From Sulfurimonas sp. (lineage in GTDB: Bacteria; Campylobacterota; Campylobacteria; Campylobacterales; Sulfurimonadaceae), in the NCBI RefSeq assembly GCF_026988655.1, contig NZ_JALSKT010000010.1, positions 1-64,000 on the forward strand: a stretch of DNA of 64,000 nucleotides, in the 5' to 3' direction. This document shows positions 26,819 to 35,471 of this stretch, one piece after another. The notes under the pieces were generated by a model, which did not search any database, was not told the origin of the DNA, and saw only the letters and a list, made by a program, of their open reading frames with translations. A program made the translations under genes and the position numbers. Position 1 is the stretch's first letter. Each line of letters opens with the position of its first letter.

Positions 26819-27631
26819 ATGAAAAAAATATTAATTAGTAGTGTGTTAACAACGCTTTTGGCTTCAAGCCTATTTGCAAAGGATATAAGTAGTTATGAAT
26901 ATGCAGCACTTAAAAGCAGTACAGATGTAAAAAGTGCGCTTTCAAGTAATGGTTTTAATGTTGTTGGTGAGTATGATGCAATGGGAAATCCAAACTATCA
27001 TGTCGTTGCATTTACATGTCCTACTATGACAAATGCAGCTTCAAAAGAAGAGCGCGGTTTTGCGGGAGTACAAAAGGTTCTCGTTGATAAACAAGACAAT
27101 AAACTTGTCTTTACAAATCCTGAGTATTTCATGCGTGCTTTTTTACAAGGTGACTTCAAAGAAGAATCTGCAGAGAAAATCAACTCAAAACTTGCTGCTG
27201 CGTTTGGAAAGATGACTCTCTCGCCTGATGCACTTGAAGATGATGATATTGAAGGTTACCACTTTATGATGGGAATGCCGTATTATGAAGATATGATTGA
27301 AATTGGTAAAGGTGGCGATTTACTTGCTAAACTCAAGAAAAATGCTGGTAAAAATCTCGTTTTTGAATTAAAACTAAAAAATTCTACCCTCGTAGGTGTT
27401 GCAATGCCAACAGAAAAAGGAGAAGCTTCTTATCTTCCTAAAATCAGAGGTGAAAAACACGCAGCTTTCTTACCATATATGATTTTAATAGAAGACAATA
27501 AAGCAAAAATTATGCATCCAAAATACGCTCTCTCAATCGCATTTCCAAAATTAAGTATGGGTGAATTTATGACTATATCTTCAACACCTGATGACATTGA
27601 AGAGTATATGACAGCCTTAGTTACTAAATAA
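26819..27631 (+). CDS. Secreted hypothetical protein, DUF302-like
   Basis: A 270-residue protein with a signal peptide (LLASSLFAKD). Residues 30-75 (SNGFNVVGEYDAMGNPNYHVVAFTC) resemble DUF302, and the second half (LKNSTLVGVAMPTEKGE then LPYMILIEDNKAKI) may be a second diverged copy. It has its own ribosome-binding site and is followed by a strong hairpin. Function unknown; the DUF302 likeness is by eye. Confidence 0.6.
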   Translation: MKKILISSVLTTLLASSLFAKDISSYEYAALKSSTDVKSALSSNGFNVVGEYDAMGNPNYHVVAFTCPTMTNAASKEERGFAGVQKVLVDKQDNKLVFTNPEYFMRAFLQGDFKEESAEKINSKLAAAFGKMTLSPDALEDDDIEGYHFMMGMPYYEDMIEIGKGGDLLAKLKKNAGKNLVFELKLKNSTLVGVAMPTEKGEASYLPKIRGEKHAAFLPYMILIEDNKAKIMHPKYALSIAFPKLSMGEFMTISSTPDDIEEYMTALVTK

Positions 27632-27639
27632 TATTAGGC

Positions 27640-27669
27640 ACTATAATGAGCAAAAACGCTCATTATAGT
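27640..27669. terminator. Bidirectional hairpin terminator
   Basis: ACTATAATGAGC and its exact complement form a 12-bp stem around AAAAAC, between two convergent genes only 47 bp apart. Confidence 0.8.
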
Positions 27670-27678
27670 ATCAAAAAT

Positions 27679-28644
27679 CTACTCTATGCTACCGTCTAAA
27701 AGCCCTTGCATATAGGCTTTTCTATCAGTAGTAATTTCTTCACCATCGTGATATAAGAGTGGGATTGTAAACCTGCTATTTTCTTCAACTGACTTGACTG
27801 CTACATTATCTGGACTGATTGTATTTATACCTGCCGCTGTTTCTGTTTCCCAATCTAGGAAGTAAGTTGCATACACAAGTTCTGAACAGACAATTTTTAT
27901 ACTTGTCTCAATGTCAAATTTAAAATCATAATCTTTTCCAAGTTGACGAAGTGTCAAAATTATACGTGCTTTTTGATCTTCTAAAGACTCCTGTGTATCA
28001 TGCATAATTGCTAAATCATCAATATTTAAAAAGTGTTCAATTGTATTGATTTGTACACCATCACGCAATGCTTCATCTATTACTTTACCTGTTTGAATCT
28101 CTCTTCGGAGTGAATCTATCTTCTCTTGTGTAAAATATCTATCACCAGCATCTTTAAGTCTCTCAAGCTCATCCCAAATTCCTAAATTTTTAAGCTCTTC
28201 ATCTGTACCAATGTATACAGCCGCATGTCCCCAATGTCCAGGAATAAGCTTATCTGTCAATCATCAAAAACTTTTATAGGCAAGTAAATAATCATCATAA
28301 CGAATAAGCATAGCAGAAAGGCTAAGAGCAACAAGCTAAAAACGCTCTTTTTCACTATACTGAGGATCACTCTCTTTGACAAGATACTGGTATCTTGAGA
28401 TATAATCATCTGATGCTGCTTTTGTGTCAAGATAAGCTAGAGTCATCTTATGCATATCATCCAAATCTTCACCACTCAATGGATCTTTCTCTTTTACTTC
28501 TTCAAAAAGTCTAAATGCTTTTGTTCTGTTTGCTAACATCTCTTCAACAAACATTTGGTATGGATTGAGTGTATTTCCTGATGGTTGGAGTATCTCTATC
28601 GCTGTTTTTTCATTACCGTTCGAGCTTTGACAAGCTGTTTTCAT
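27679..28644 (-). pseudogene. Decayed YiiX/NlpC-P60-like gene
   Basis: One reading frame runs through 322 codons but is cut by TAG (28338-28336) and two consecutive TGA (28266-28261). The ORF track therefore shows pieces of 102 and 193 residues, the latter from a TTG. The C-terminal piece has GHWGHAAVYIG and later IVCSELVYATYF, the His and Cys motifs of the permuted papain-like YiiX/YaeF family. The segment that should precede this motif (family pattern GDIxLT) is missing between SF and TDKL. This indicates a deletion as well as stops. Its start overlaps the DUF523 gene. Confidence 0.75.
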
Positions 28645-29074
28645 CCTCGATAATTATCTCTTTATATCGCCTAGATAGCATACTTGCAGCGATTCCACTC
28701 CCAAGTTTTTGCACCTCTTTATCGAGGTTTAAAATGGGTGTTGTGTGATAACCGCAACTTGGGGATTTTGCTTTTAACACAATTTTATCAACTTCTTTAT
28801 GCTCATCCATAAACGCAGTTATCTCTTTTTCTAAACGCAGTGTTACATCTTTGTTTGTTTCATCAGTAATGATTCTGTTTTGGCCATCAATTTCTACTAC
28901 ATTGATGCGTTCTCTAGGTGTTCCAAAGAGCGGAGCTTCAGGACAAAAAGGAATTATCTCATACTCTTTTAAAGCCTCTGTTACTGCGTTTAGCTTTTTA
29001 GTTTTACCATCGTAACGGCACTGTTCACCTAAAATACAGGCAGAGACTATGACCTTTTTTTTAGCAGATGACAA
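28613..29074 (-). CDS. DUF523 family protein
   Basis: A 153-residue cytoplasmic protein of the DUF523 (YbbK-type) family. It carries VIVSACILGEQCRYDG, FCPE, TPRER and KAKSPSCGYH, the Cys-rich motif set of that family. Some homologues are linked to thiouracil desulfidase activity, but the role in this organism is unknown. It overlaps the aldehyde dehydrogenase stop by 14 bp. Three AAACGCAG repeats fall within 180 bp of each other. Confidence 0.85.
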   Translation of the reverse strand: MSSAKKKVIVSACILGEQCRYDGKTKKLNAVTEALKEYEIIPFCPEAPLFGTPRERINVVEIDGQNRIITDETNKDVTLRLEKEITAFMDEHKEVDKIVLKAKSPSCGYHTTPILNLDKEVQKLGSGIAASMLSRRYKEIIIEDENSLSKLER

Positions 29075-30476
29075 TAGACTTTATCTCCGTCATCTCTTCT
29101 ATAGCAAAACGTGGACCCTCACGCCCTACTCCACTGAGTTTCACTCCACCATAGGGCTGAATATCAAAACGCAAGGTCGGCATATCATTAATGACAATTC
29201 CACCGGCATCAAGTTCATCTATCGCACGATTTGTTAAGCCCAGATCATTTGTAAAGATAGAAAACTGTAGTCCATAGGGAGAGTCATTCATACGCTCGAT
29301 CGCATCATCAAAACTACTTACCTTTACAAGGCTGACAATTGGTGCAAATACCTCTTCACAGACTATTGCCATATCATCACGAACATTAGCCATCACACAA
29401 GGATAAAATGTTCGTCCTTCAAGTCGCGGTAACAGTAAAGGAATTGCACCCTCTTCTATGGCAGACTCTACCCAAGCCATAGCACGTTTACAAGCTTCAT
29501 CATCGATTAGTGGTCCCATAAAGGTTTCATCTTCATAAGGAGAACCAACTTTGAGTTTCTTTGTTGCAGTTGCCACCATCTCAGCAAACTCATCATAGAT
29601 ATCTTCTTCAACATAGATGCGTTGCAGACTAATGCACACCTGACCTGAATTTACAAAAGCCCCTAGAGCACATTTTGTGGCTGCATAAGCTAAATCAGCT
29701 GATTTTTCTATAAAAGTCGCTGCATTTCCACCAAGCTCAAGTCCTACTTTTTTGATACCTGCATTTTTTGTAATGATATTGCCAACTGGAACAGAACCAG
29801 TAAAGGAAATCACACGAGGAATATCTGAAGTAATCAAGGCACTCCCAACCTCTGCATCACCATACACAACACTCAAAGCATCAGGTATAGCATAATCACT
29901 CTCTATAAAAAGCTTGGCAAATTTGTAAGCAGTTAAAGGTGCTTCTGGGGTAGGTTTGAGCACTACTGCGTTTCCTGCAACAAGTGCAGGTCCAAGTTTA
30001 TGTGCTACAAGGTTGAGAGGAAAATTAAAAGGCGTAATGGCAACAACAACACCGGCAGGCTCACGACGAAACATTGCTAGTGTCTTTTTCCCACTTGCCA
30101 TTGCATCTGTATTTATCGTCTCTCCATGCATTGTTCGCATTGTCTCTGCAGAGAGCGTGATAGTCTCAATACAACGCTCAACTTCTATACGCGCAAAAGT
30201 GATAGGTTTTCCAACCTCATCAGTAATGGTATGTGCTATATCTTCTTTATTTTCTTTAAGTTTTTTAGCCACATCTAAAAGCCACTCACAGCGTTGTGCA
30301 AGTGTAGACTTTTTAGCAAACTTTGCAGCCTCTTTAGCTATTTTCAATGCTTTTTTTGCGTCATCTGCGTCACATATAGGGGCAGTTGAGACAACCTCCC
30401 CACTAAATGGAGATTTTCGCTCACTTAGATTCTTTTTTGTAGCTTCAGTAGAACCGAAAAATATTTTTGCATGCAT
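29061..30476 (-). CDS. NAD(P)-dependent aldehyde dehydrogenase
   Basis: A 471-residue aldehyde dehydrogenase superfamily enzyme. It has the cofactor motif FTGSVPVGN, the general base Glu in GLELGGNAATFIE and the catalytic Cys in NSGQVCISLQRIYV. Overall it resembles lactaldehyde, succinate-semialdehyde or non-phosphorylating glyceraldehyde-3-phosphate dehydrogenases. The substrate cannot be set from sequence. It may be co-transcribed with DUF523 through the overlap. Confidence 0.85.
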   Translation of the reverse strand: MHAKIFFGSTEATKKNLSERKSPFSGEVVSTAPICDADDAKKALKIAKEAAKFAKKSTLAQRCEWLLDVAKKLKENKEDIAHTITDEVGKPITFARIEVERCIETITLSAETMRTMHGETINTDAMASGKKTLAMFRREPAGVVVAITPFNFPLNLVAHKLGPALVAGNAVVLKPTPEAPLTAYKFAKLFIESDYAIPDALSVVYGDAEVGSALITSDIPRVISFTGSVPVGNIITKNAGIKKVGLELGGNAATFIEKSADLAYAATKCALGAFVNSGQVCISLQRIYVEEDIYDEFAEMVATATKKLKVGSPYEDETFMGPLIDDEACKRAMAWVESAIEEGAIPLLLPRLEGRTFYPCVMANVRDDMAIVCEEVFAPIVSLVKVSSFDDAIERMNDSPYGLQFSIFTNDLGLTNRAIDELDAGGIVINDMPTLRFDIQPYGGVKLSGVGREGPRFAIEEMTEIKSIVIC

Positions 30477-30580
30477 AATATAGTATCCCTTACTAAATAA
30501 TATGAGAGATTATATCATTTATAAAATAATTTTTATTTTACAAACTCAAAATCTTGTGTTCAATTTTGACATGCATGCTC

Positions 30581-31213
30581 TTATTTTTCTAACTGCTCAA
30601 GATCTGCTTCATCAAGAAGTTCCATTTTTGGAATTGCTATAGCAATGATAATAAGTGCAATTCCATATAACAATACAAAAAATGTTGCATGCTCCCCACT
30701 AACATCTACCAAGCTTATTTTTCCATGGTTTTCGCCCATAAGTGGTTTAAAGATTGTGTCGTAATATTTTGTAAAAACATACCCACCGAAAATACCACCA
30801 ACTGCACCTACAAGAACATCAACTCTTCCCTCTGCTATAGAGACAGGACCTGTTCCTGGACATTTTCCAAGAATAGCCATAGAGATACCAAATAAAATAC
30901 CCCCAATAACTAAACCGGAGATTATCATAGGTTTTACATGATACGATGCATACCCCATTTTTATCGCAAAATAGAGAGCTATACTTGTAATTCCGATCGC
31001 TAAAAAAAGCATTTTTGGGATGATTGTATCTTTACCCATTGCAAAACCAGCTATCTTTTCAAATTTATCAACCCTTGTGTATTGGATAATTCCACCAAAC
31101 AAGATACCGATAAAAAAGACCATCCAAAATGAACCATGCCCCTCATACTGAACAATATTGTACATATTTTCTGTTCTGTCTAAAACAAAATCAATATATT
31201 CACTCATACTCAT
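30581..31213 (-). CDS. YeeE/YedE-type membrane protein, second half
   Basis: A 210-residue protein with about five spans. KCPGTGPVSIAEGR is the Cys motif of the YeeE/YedE (TsuA-like) sulfur-compound transporter family. It pairs with the upstream gene, which it overlaps by 4 bp, and the two together resemble the single-chain transporter. A role in thiosulfate or related sulfur uptake is likely for the family; direction and substrate are not shown. Confidence 0.8.
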   Translation of the reverse strand: MSMSEYIDFVLDRTENMYNIVQYEGHGSFWMVFFIGILFGGIIQYTRVDKFEKIAGFAMGKDTIIPKMLFLAIGITSIALYFAIKMGYASYHVKPMIISGLVIGGILFGISMAILGKCPGTGPVSIAEGRVDVLVGAVGGIFGGYVFTKYYDTIFKPLMGENHGKISLVDVSGEHATFFVLLYGIALIIIAIAIPKMELLDEADLEQLEK

Positions 31214-31719
31214 TTTGAAGCTCCTTTGTTATAAAAAAACTTACCAGTAATGAGTAGTGTCACCAAAACAACTCCCCCAAATATCATGCTGCTAAAAGCA
31301 GTTTGGCTCATTCCTGAGAGAAAATGCCCTGATGTGCATCCGCCAGCAAGTCTCGCGCCTACAATAAGAAAAAATCCAGAGATAAAGCTCCAAACAAGAC
31401 GAGACTTTACAGAATTATTTTTGTAACGCTTCCATGCACTTGGCATAACACTGATACGAAAAGATTTTGTTATAAAAACAGAGGTAAAAAGCCCACCGAC
31501 TAAAGCACCAAGAAGCATCACACCTTCCCATGCTCCAGGTTTTTCTATCTCTTGAAGGTAAGTATACTGTTCTGGATCCATGCCAAACAATATCCCTGCA
31601 TAATAAGGAACATAAGTAGATGCTCCAATAGGTCTATCTGCTCCAAATACAGAAAATGTAAATAAGAGTAATAAACTCATCAATATCCCACCTAACCACC
31701 AAGGCAATCTTCTTTTCAT
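31210..31719 (-). CDS. YeeE/YedE-type membrane protein, first half
   Basis: A 169-residue membrane protein with about four spans and the motif GARLAGGCTSGHFLSG, the first conserved Cys site of the YeeE/YedE family. It overlaps the second-half gene by 4 bp, so the two are made together. In one-chain members both Cys motifs line the conduit that passes thiosulfate. Confidence 0.8.
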   Translation of the reverse strand: MKRRLPWWLGGILMSLLLLFTFSVFGADRPIGASTYVPYYAGILFGMDPEQYTYLQEIEKPGAWEGVMLLGALVGGLFTSVFITKSFRISVMPSAWKRYKNNSVKSRLVWSFISGFFLIVGARLAGGCTSGHFLSGMSQTAFSSMIFGGVVLVTLLITGKFFYNKGASK

Positions 31720-31818
31720 AACTTTTCCTTATGCATTTTATAATTACTAGAAATTGTACTATTAAAAAAACAAGAAATGGTAAACAAATTGTAAATAAAA
31801 ACTCATTACAATAGTATC

Positions 31819-32214
31819 ATGAAAATATTTATCTTAATTTCTATCTTGTATTCCTTTCTAAGTGGATATGAAGCAGACAATTGGTCCCATGATTACAACA
31901 AAACTCTGAAACTTGCACAAAAAGAGCATAAAAATATTTATCTCTTTATAGGTGCTGACAAATGTCATTTTTGTAAAATGTTTAAAGAAAAAACACTTTC
32001 TAAAAAATGGATTATAAAAAGACTCAAGCAAGACTATAAGGTCATTTATCTCTCACGTGACAGACACTACATCCCAGAAAAGTTTCAAAAGTTTGGCGTA
32101 CCACGCCACTATTTTCTAGATTCTAATGGCAAGATACTTTTTGAGAGTTTTGGTGTCTTAGAACCTGCAGGATTTGTGACTATGCTCGATGAGGCGGACT
32201 TAACTAAAGAGTGA
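31819..32214 (+). CDS. Secreted thioredoxin-fold protein
   Basis: A 131-residue protein with an N-terminal signal or anchor (MKIFILISILYSFLSG) and a thioredoxin-like domain. CHFC is the redox motif (GADKCHFCKMF), VPRHYFLD includes the cis-Pro region, and ILFESFG is the last strand. It looks like the thioredoxin_7/SoxW-like group that reduces periplasmic thiols. It is divergent from the YeeE/YedE pair and converges on yraN with an 11-bp overlap. Confidence 0.8.
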   Translation: MKIFILISILYSFLSGYEADNWSHDYNKTLKLAQKEHKNIYLFIGADKCHFCKMFKEKTLSKKWIIKRLKQDYKVIYLSRDRHYIPEKFQKFGVPRHYFLDSNGKILFESFGVLEPAGFVTMLDEADLTKE

Positions 32215-32533
32215 TATTTTCTACAATAGCAATTTCATTTGGTGTTACAATAACTGCATCAAAAGTAAAAGTAACATCCAGAGCATTTTTTTTCATATAA
32301 ACATTGGCTGTTTTAATAAGTCGTGAAAGTTTTGTCGGTGTGATATTTTGAATAGCAAGTTCATAATCTTCTCCACTTTTAACCTCAACAAAATGTAGTA
32401 CATCATCTTTTGAGCTTATGATATCTATCTCCCCAAAACGAGCATAGAAGTTTCTCTCAACTATCGTATGACCAAGCTCAATAAGATATCTACAAGCCTT
32501 CTCTTCTGCTATATTTCCTTTTACTCTACTCAT
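32204..32533 (-). CDS. yraN: YraN (UPF0102) endonuclease-like protein
   Basis: A 109-residue UPF0102 protein: GNIAEEKACRYLIELGH, then FGEIDIISSKDDVLHFVEVKSG, the restriction-endonuclease-like fold motif (ExD, ExK). Function unproven. In Campylobacter it sits next to hom; here a formate dehydrogenase-like gene and an SDR lie between them. Confidence 0.9.
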   Translation of the reverse strand: MSRVKGNIAEEKACRYLIELGHTIVERNFYARFGEIDIISSKDDVLHFVEVKSGEDYELAIQNITPTKLSRLIKTANVYMKKNALDVTFTFDAVIVTPNEIAIVENITL

Positions 32534-32563
32534 ATATACATCTTGAAATTACTGACATAAATA

Positions 32564-34633
32564 TTAGCAGTTAATCACATTTACTTTTATAGACTTAAAC
32601 GCAGCAGTTAAGATAAGTTCATCACTTTTATCTCCGAAAAGATTGTTTATTTTGGAGTCTGCATGATGAAAAGTTGCAAAAAGTGTTTTTGGTTGTACTT
32701 TGTCTGTAAACTTAATAGTCAAAGGATTTGTTTCACCAAACTCTGTCTTGAGTATCACCTTCTCACTTGTAAAGTCTGCAGCATCCTCTTCATAAACCAA
32801 CAAAATATCTTCGTCATATCTGTCATTGAGCTTCGCACTGCGTTTAGTTTGTGCTGCATTGTTGTAGTGTGCTAGCGTTCTTCCTGTAGTAAGATGATAT
32901 CCATCAAGTTTTTTGCTTTGTATCTCTTGTATCATTCCACGTAGTTTGTACTGATGGTATTTGAAGTATCCATACCCATCATCTGTTCGAAAATCAAGCT
33001 GATGTAAAATAGGTGTATCTTCTGTATGTACAGGCCATTGTAGTCCACGTTTACGATGTTTTTCTAGTCTGTGATAATCTGCCCCGCTAAAACGTTTATA
33101 CGCTACACGTTGCACTTCACTCCAAACATCTTTACTTGAATTGTAGTTCGCATCTCCGCCCATTTTATTATCAAGTATTTGTAATACTTCCCAATCATCT
33201 GGCAGGTCTGATTTGACTAAGGGTTGTGAGAGATGCAGTCTTCTCATAGCATTGATGTAAACACCTGTTTTTTCATAAGCAGACTTTACACCCACAACAA
33301 TATCAGCACGATGTGCAATATCCGTCATAAAAAGCTCTTGAACAAAAATCATCTCTAATTTTTCAAATGCTTTATCTACTTTGTTAAGATTTGGATGAAT
33401 ATGTGTTAAATCCTCTCCAATGTTGAGCACAACTTTTACTTCATCTTCAAGCATCGCATCAACAAGCTGTGGTGTCATAAGACCAACTTCTTTTGGAGTT
33501 TCGTAGTCAGGGTCATAATAAGGAAGCATTCCCATATCACAAGCGCCTTGAACATTATTTTGACCACGAAGAGGCATAAGTCCTGCCCCCGGTTTACCGA
33601 TATTTCCTGTCATAAGAGCCAAGTGTGTTATAGCCATAACAGCGTAACTTCCATCAGTATGTTCAGTGATGCCAAGTCCCCAAAAAATCATAGACTTTTT
33701 AAGTGCATACTCTCGTGCTACTTTACGTAGCATTTTTGCAAGATATTCATAGCCTTCAATACTCTTAAAATAGTCAGGATTTGCATAATGGTCACTCAAG
33801 ATTTTCTCTTTAAAGTCCAAAAATCCTTTTGTTCTGTCTGCAACAAAACTCTCATCATACAGCTCTTCATCTATAATAACATAGGCAAGCATATTTAAAA
33901 TAAGAAGATTTGCTTCATGTGGCATGATAGCCTTATACTTTGCAAAACGATGAAGTTTTATCTCTCGAACATCAAAAACTGCTAAGTTATCATGTTCACG
34001 TGCGACATCAAGAATGCGATTTGCAATGATGGGATGCGCTTCTGTTGTATTTGACCCGATAACGATCATAAACTCAGCATTATATATATCGTTATAAGGA
34101 TTTGTTGCAGCGCCCTCACCGATAGTCTCACGCATACCTCGCAAAGAAGGAGAGTGACATACCCGTGCACAGTTATCAACATGAGGAGAGTTTAAAGTAT
34201 GGCGTGTAAATTTTTGAAAAAGATAAGCTGATTCACAAGAAGTACGTGCTCCACCAATAGAACAAATTGCCTTACGTCCATACTTTTCTTGTACCTCTCT
34301 CATCTTCATAGCGGCTGCTGTTGTAGCACTCTGTAGTGTAGTCTCATACCAAACATCGTCTAATTCTGTAAGTGTATCTACTACTGCTTCTTTAATAGCA
34401 GGATTTTCTGCAAGAAAACTCTTTTTGATACGGGGAATACGAAGTCTATCATCAGCATCAACAAAATCAAACCCGTACTTTCCCTTGATACAAAGTTTCC
34501 CTTGGGACACTACTCCATCAGGATGGGCAAAAATCTTTTTGATTTTATTCTCTTTGACATCTACATGAGCGGCTATATCACACCCTACCCCACAGTATGT
34601 ACATACGCTGTCTATTGTTTCTATGTTTTCCAT
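32564..34633 (-). CDS. Molybdopterin oxidoreductase, formate dehydrogenase alpha-like
   Basis: About 689 residues from the ATG at 34633 (MENIETIDSVCTYCGVGCD); the track start at 34666 adds eleven residues. The N-terminal [4Fe-4S] site is CTYCGVGC plus GKLCIKGKYG. The molybdenum ligand is probably the Cys in DNCARVCHSPSLRG, a Cys-type formate dehydrogenase motif with no selenocysteine. No signal peptide or twin-arginine motif is visible, so it should be cytoplasmic. No electron-transfer subunit is adjacent. Assimilatory nitrate reductase is a less likely alternative. Confidence 0.78.
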   Translation of the reverse strand: MENIETIDSVCTYCGVGCDIAAHVDVKENKIKKIFAHPDGVVSQGKLCIKGKYGFDFVDADDRLRIPRIKKSFLAENPAIKEAVVDTLTELDDVWYETTLQSATTAAAMKMREVQEKYGRKAICSIGGARTSCESAYLFQKFTRHTLNSPHVDNCARVCHSPSLRGMRETIGEGAATNPYNDIYNAEFMIVIGSNTTEAHPIIANRILDVAREHDNLAVFDVREIKLHRFAKYKAIMPHEANLLILNMLAYVIIDEELYDESFVADRTKGFLDFKEKILSDHYANPDYFKSIEGYEYLAKMLRKVAREYALKKSMIFWGLGITEHTDGSYAVMAITHLALMTGNIGKPGAGLMPLRGQNNVQGACDMGMLPYYDPDYETPKEVGLMTPQLVDAMLEDEVKVVLNIGEDLTHIHPNLNKVDKAFEKLEMIFVQELFMTDIAHRADIVVGVKSAYEKTGVYINAMRRLHLSQPLVKSDLPDDWEVLQILDNKMGGDANYNSSKDVWSEVQRVAYKRFSGADYHRLEKHRKRGLQWPVHTEDTPILHQLDFRTDDGYGYFKYHQYKLRGMIQEIQSKKLDGYHLTTGRTLAHYNNAAQTKRSAKLNDRYDEDILLVYEEDAADFTSEKVILKTEFGETNPLTIKFTDKVQPKTLFATFHHADSKINNLFGDKSDELILTAAFKSIKVNVINC

Positions 34634-34685
34634 TTTTTCCCATCCCTCACGATAACTACAATTCAATAAGATTGTTCAAAGAAAT

Positions 34686-35417
34686 CTATTTTGTGGAGTT
34701 TACAATTCTTTGTCTTAAAAAGCTTGGAAGTAAGTTTATAATGTGAATGATTAAATAAAACCTAAGCGGAAATGCATAGAACTTTTTTCCTTTTTCTATG
34801 GCATTTTTCATTCGTTTAACCCCTTCCTCTGTCTCAAGCAAAAAAGGCATCTTAAACTCATTTTTATCCGTAAGCTCACTTTTTATAAATCCAGGCAAAA
34901 GCGTTATCACTTTAATTCCATAAGGCGCATATTTATATCTAATGCCTTCAGCATAGGCATTTAACGCACGTTTTGAAGATGCATATACCTTTGCACTCGG
35001 CATTGTAAAAAGAGAAGAGAGCGAAGAGATAAATACTATCTTAGCACTGCGTTTAGCTTTGAGTTTTGGGAGTAATATCTCTAAAATAGCATGATTTGCA
35101 AGAACATTGACATCATACAAATGTTTAAACTCTTTAATAGTGGCAATATCCCCTGAGTGTCCAAGTGAAACACCAGCATTGAGTATGACCAGATCAGGTA
35201 CTGTCATGGCATCTATCTTCTTTTGTAAAAGCTCAAAATCTGTCACATCAACAGCTATAATGCTGATATTTTTACATTTATCTTTTAACTCATCTCGTAA
35301 AGCCTCAAGGCGTTCTTTTCGTCTTGCTAAGAGTATAAGTTCATTATCAAACGCAGCATATTGACGGGCAAACTCTGCCCCAAGTCCACTACTCGCACCC
35401 GTAACAAAAACCCTCAT
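34686..35417 (-). CDS. Short-chain dehydrogenase/reductase
   Basis: A 243-residue Rossmann enzyme. It has the cofactor motif TGASSGLG, NAG at the strand-4 end, a catalytic Ser in VFISSLSS and YASSK as the YxxxK pair. It resembles the DltE/YdfG-like group. The substrate is unknown. It lies between hom and the formate dehydrogenase-like gene and carries two AAACGCAG repeats. Confidence 0.85.
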   Translation of the reverse strand: MRVFVTGASSGLGAEFARQYAAFDNELILLARRKERLEALRDELKDKCKNISIIAVDVTDFELLQKKIDAMTVPDLVILNAGVSLGHSGDIATIKEFKHLYDVNVLANHAILEILLPKLKAKRSAKIVFISSLSSLFTMPSAKVYASSKRALNAYAEGIRYKYAPYGIKVITLLPGFIKSELTDKNEFKMPFLLETEEGVKRMKNAIEKGKKFYAFPLRFYLIIHIINLLPSFLRQRIVNSTK

Positions 35418-35471
35418 AAAATAATAAGTGTTATGCTTATTTTTCTCAAGAGCATATGATGTTCCACTAAA

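Noticed and set aside
27679-28644. Stop-codon readthrough or recoding in the YiiX-like gene
   Set aside because: There are three stops of two types, no visible stem-loop signal, and the missing family segment already indicates decay.
29956-30483. 175-residue plus-strand ORF
   Set aside because: It is antisense to the aldehyde dehydrogenase, Ser/Ala-rich and without a ribosome-binding site, so it is a shadow frame.
32564-34633. Selenocysteine in the formate dehydrogenase-like protein
   Set aside because: The metal-ligand position is an ordinary Cys codon in the CHSPS motif and no in-frame TGA is present.
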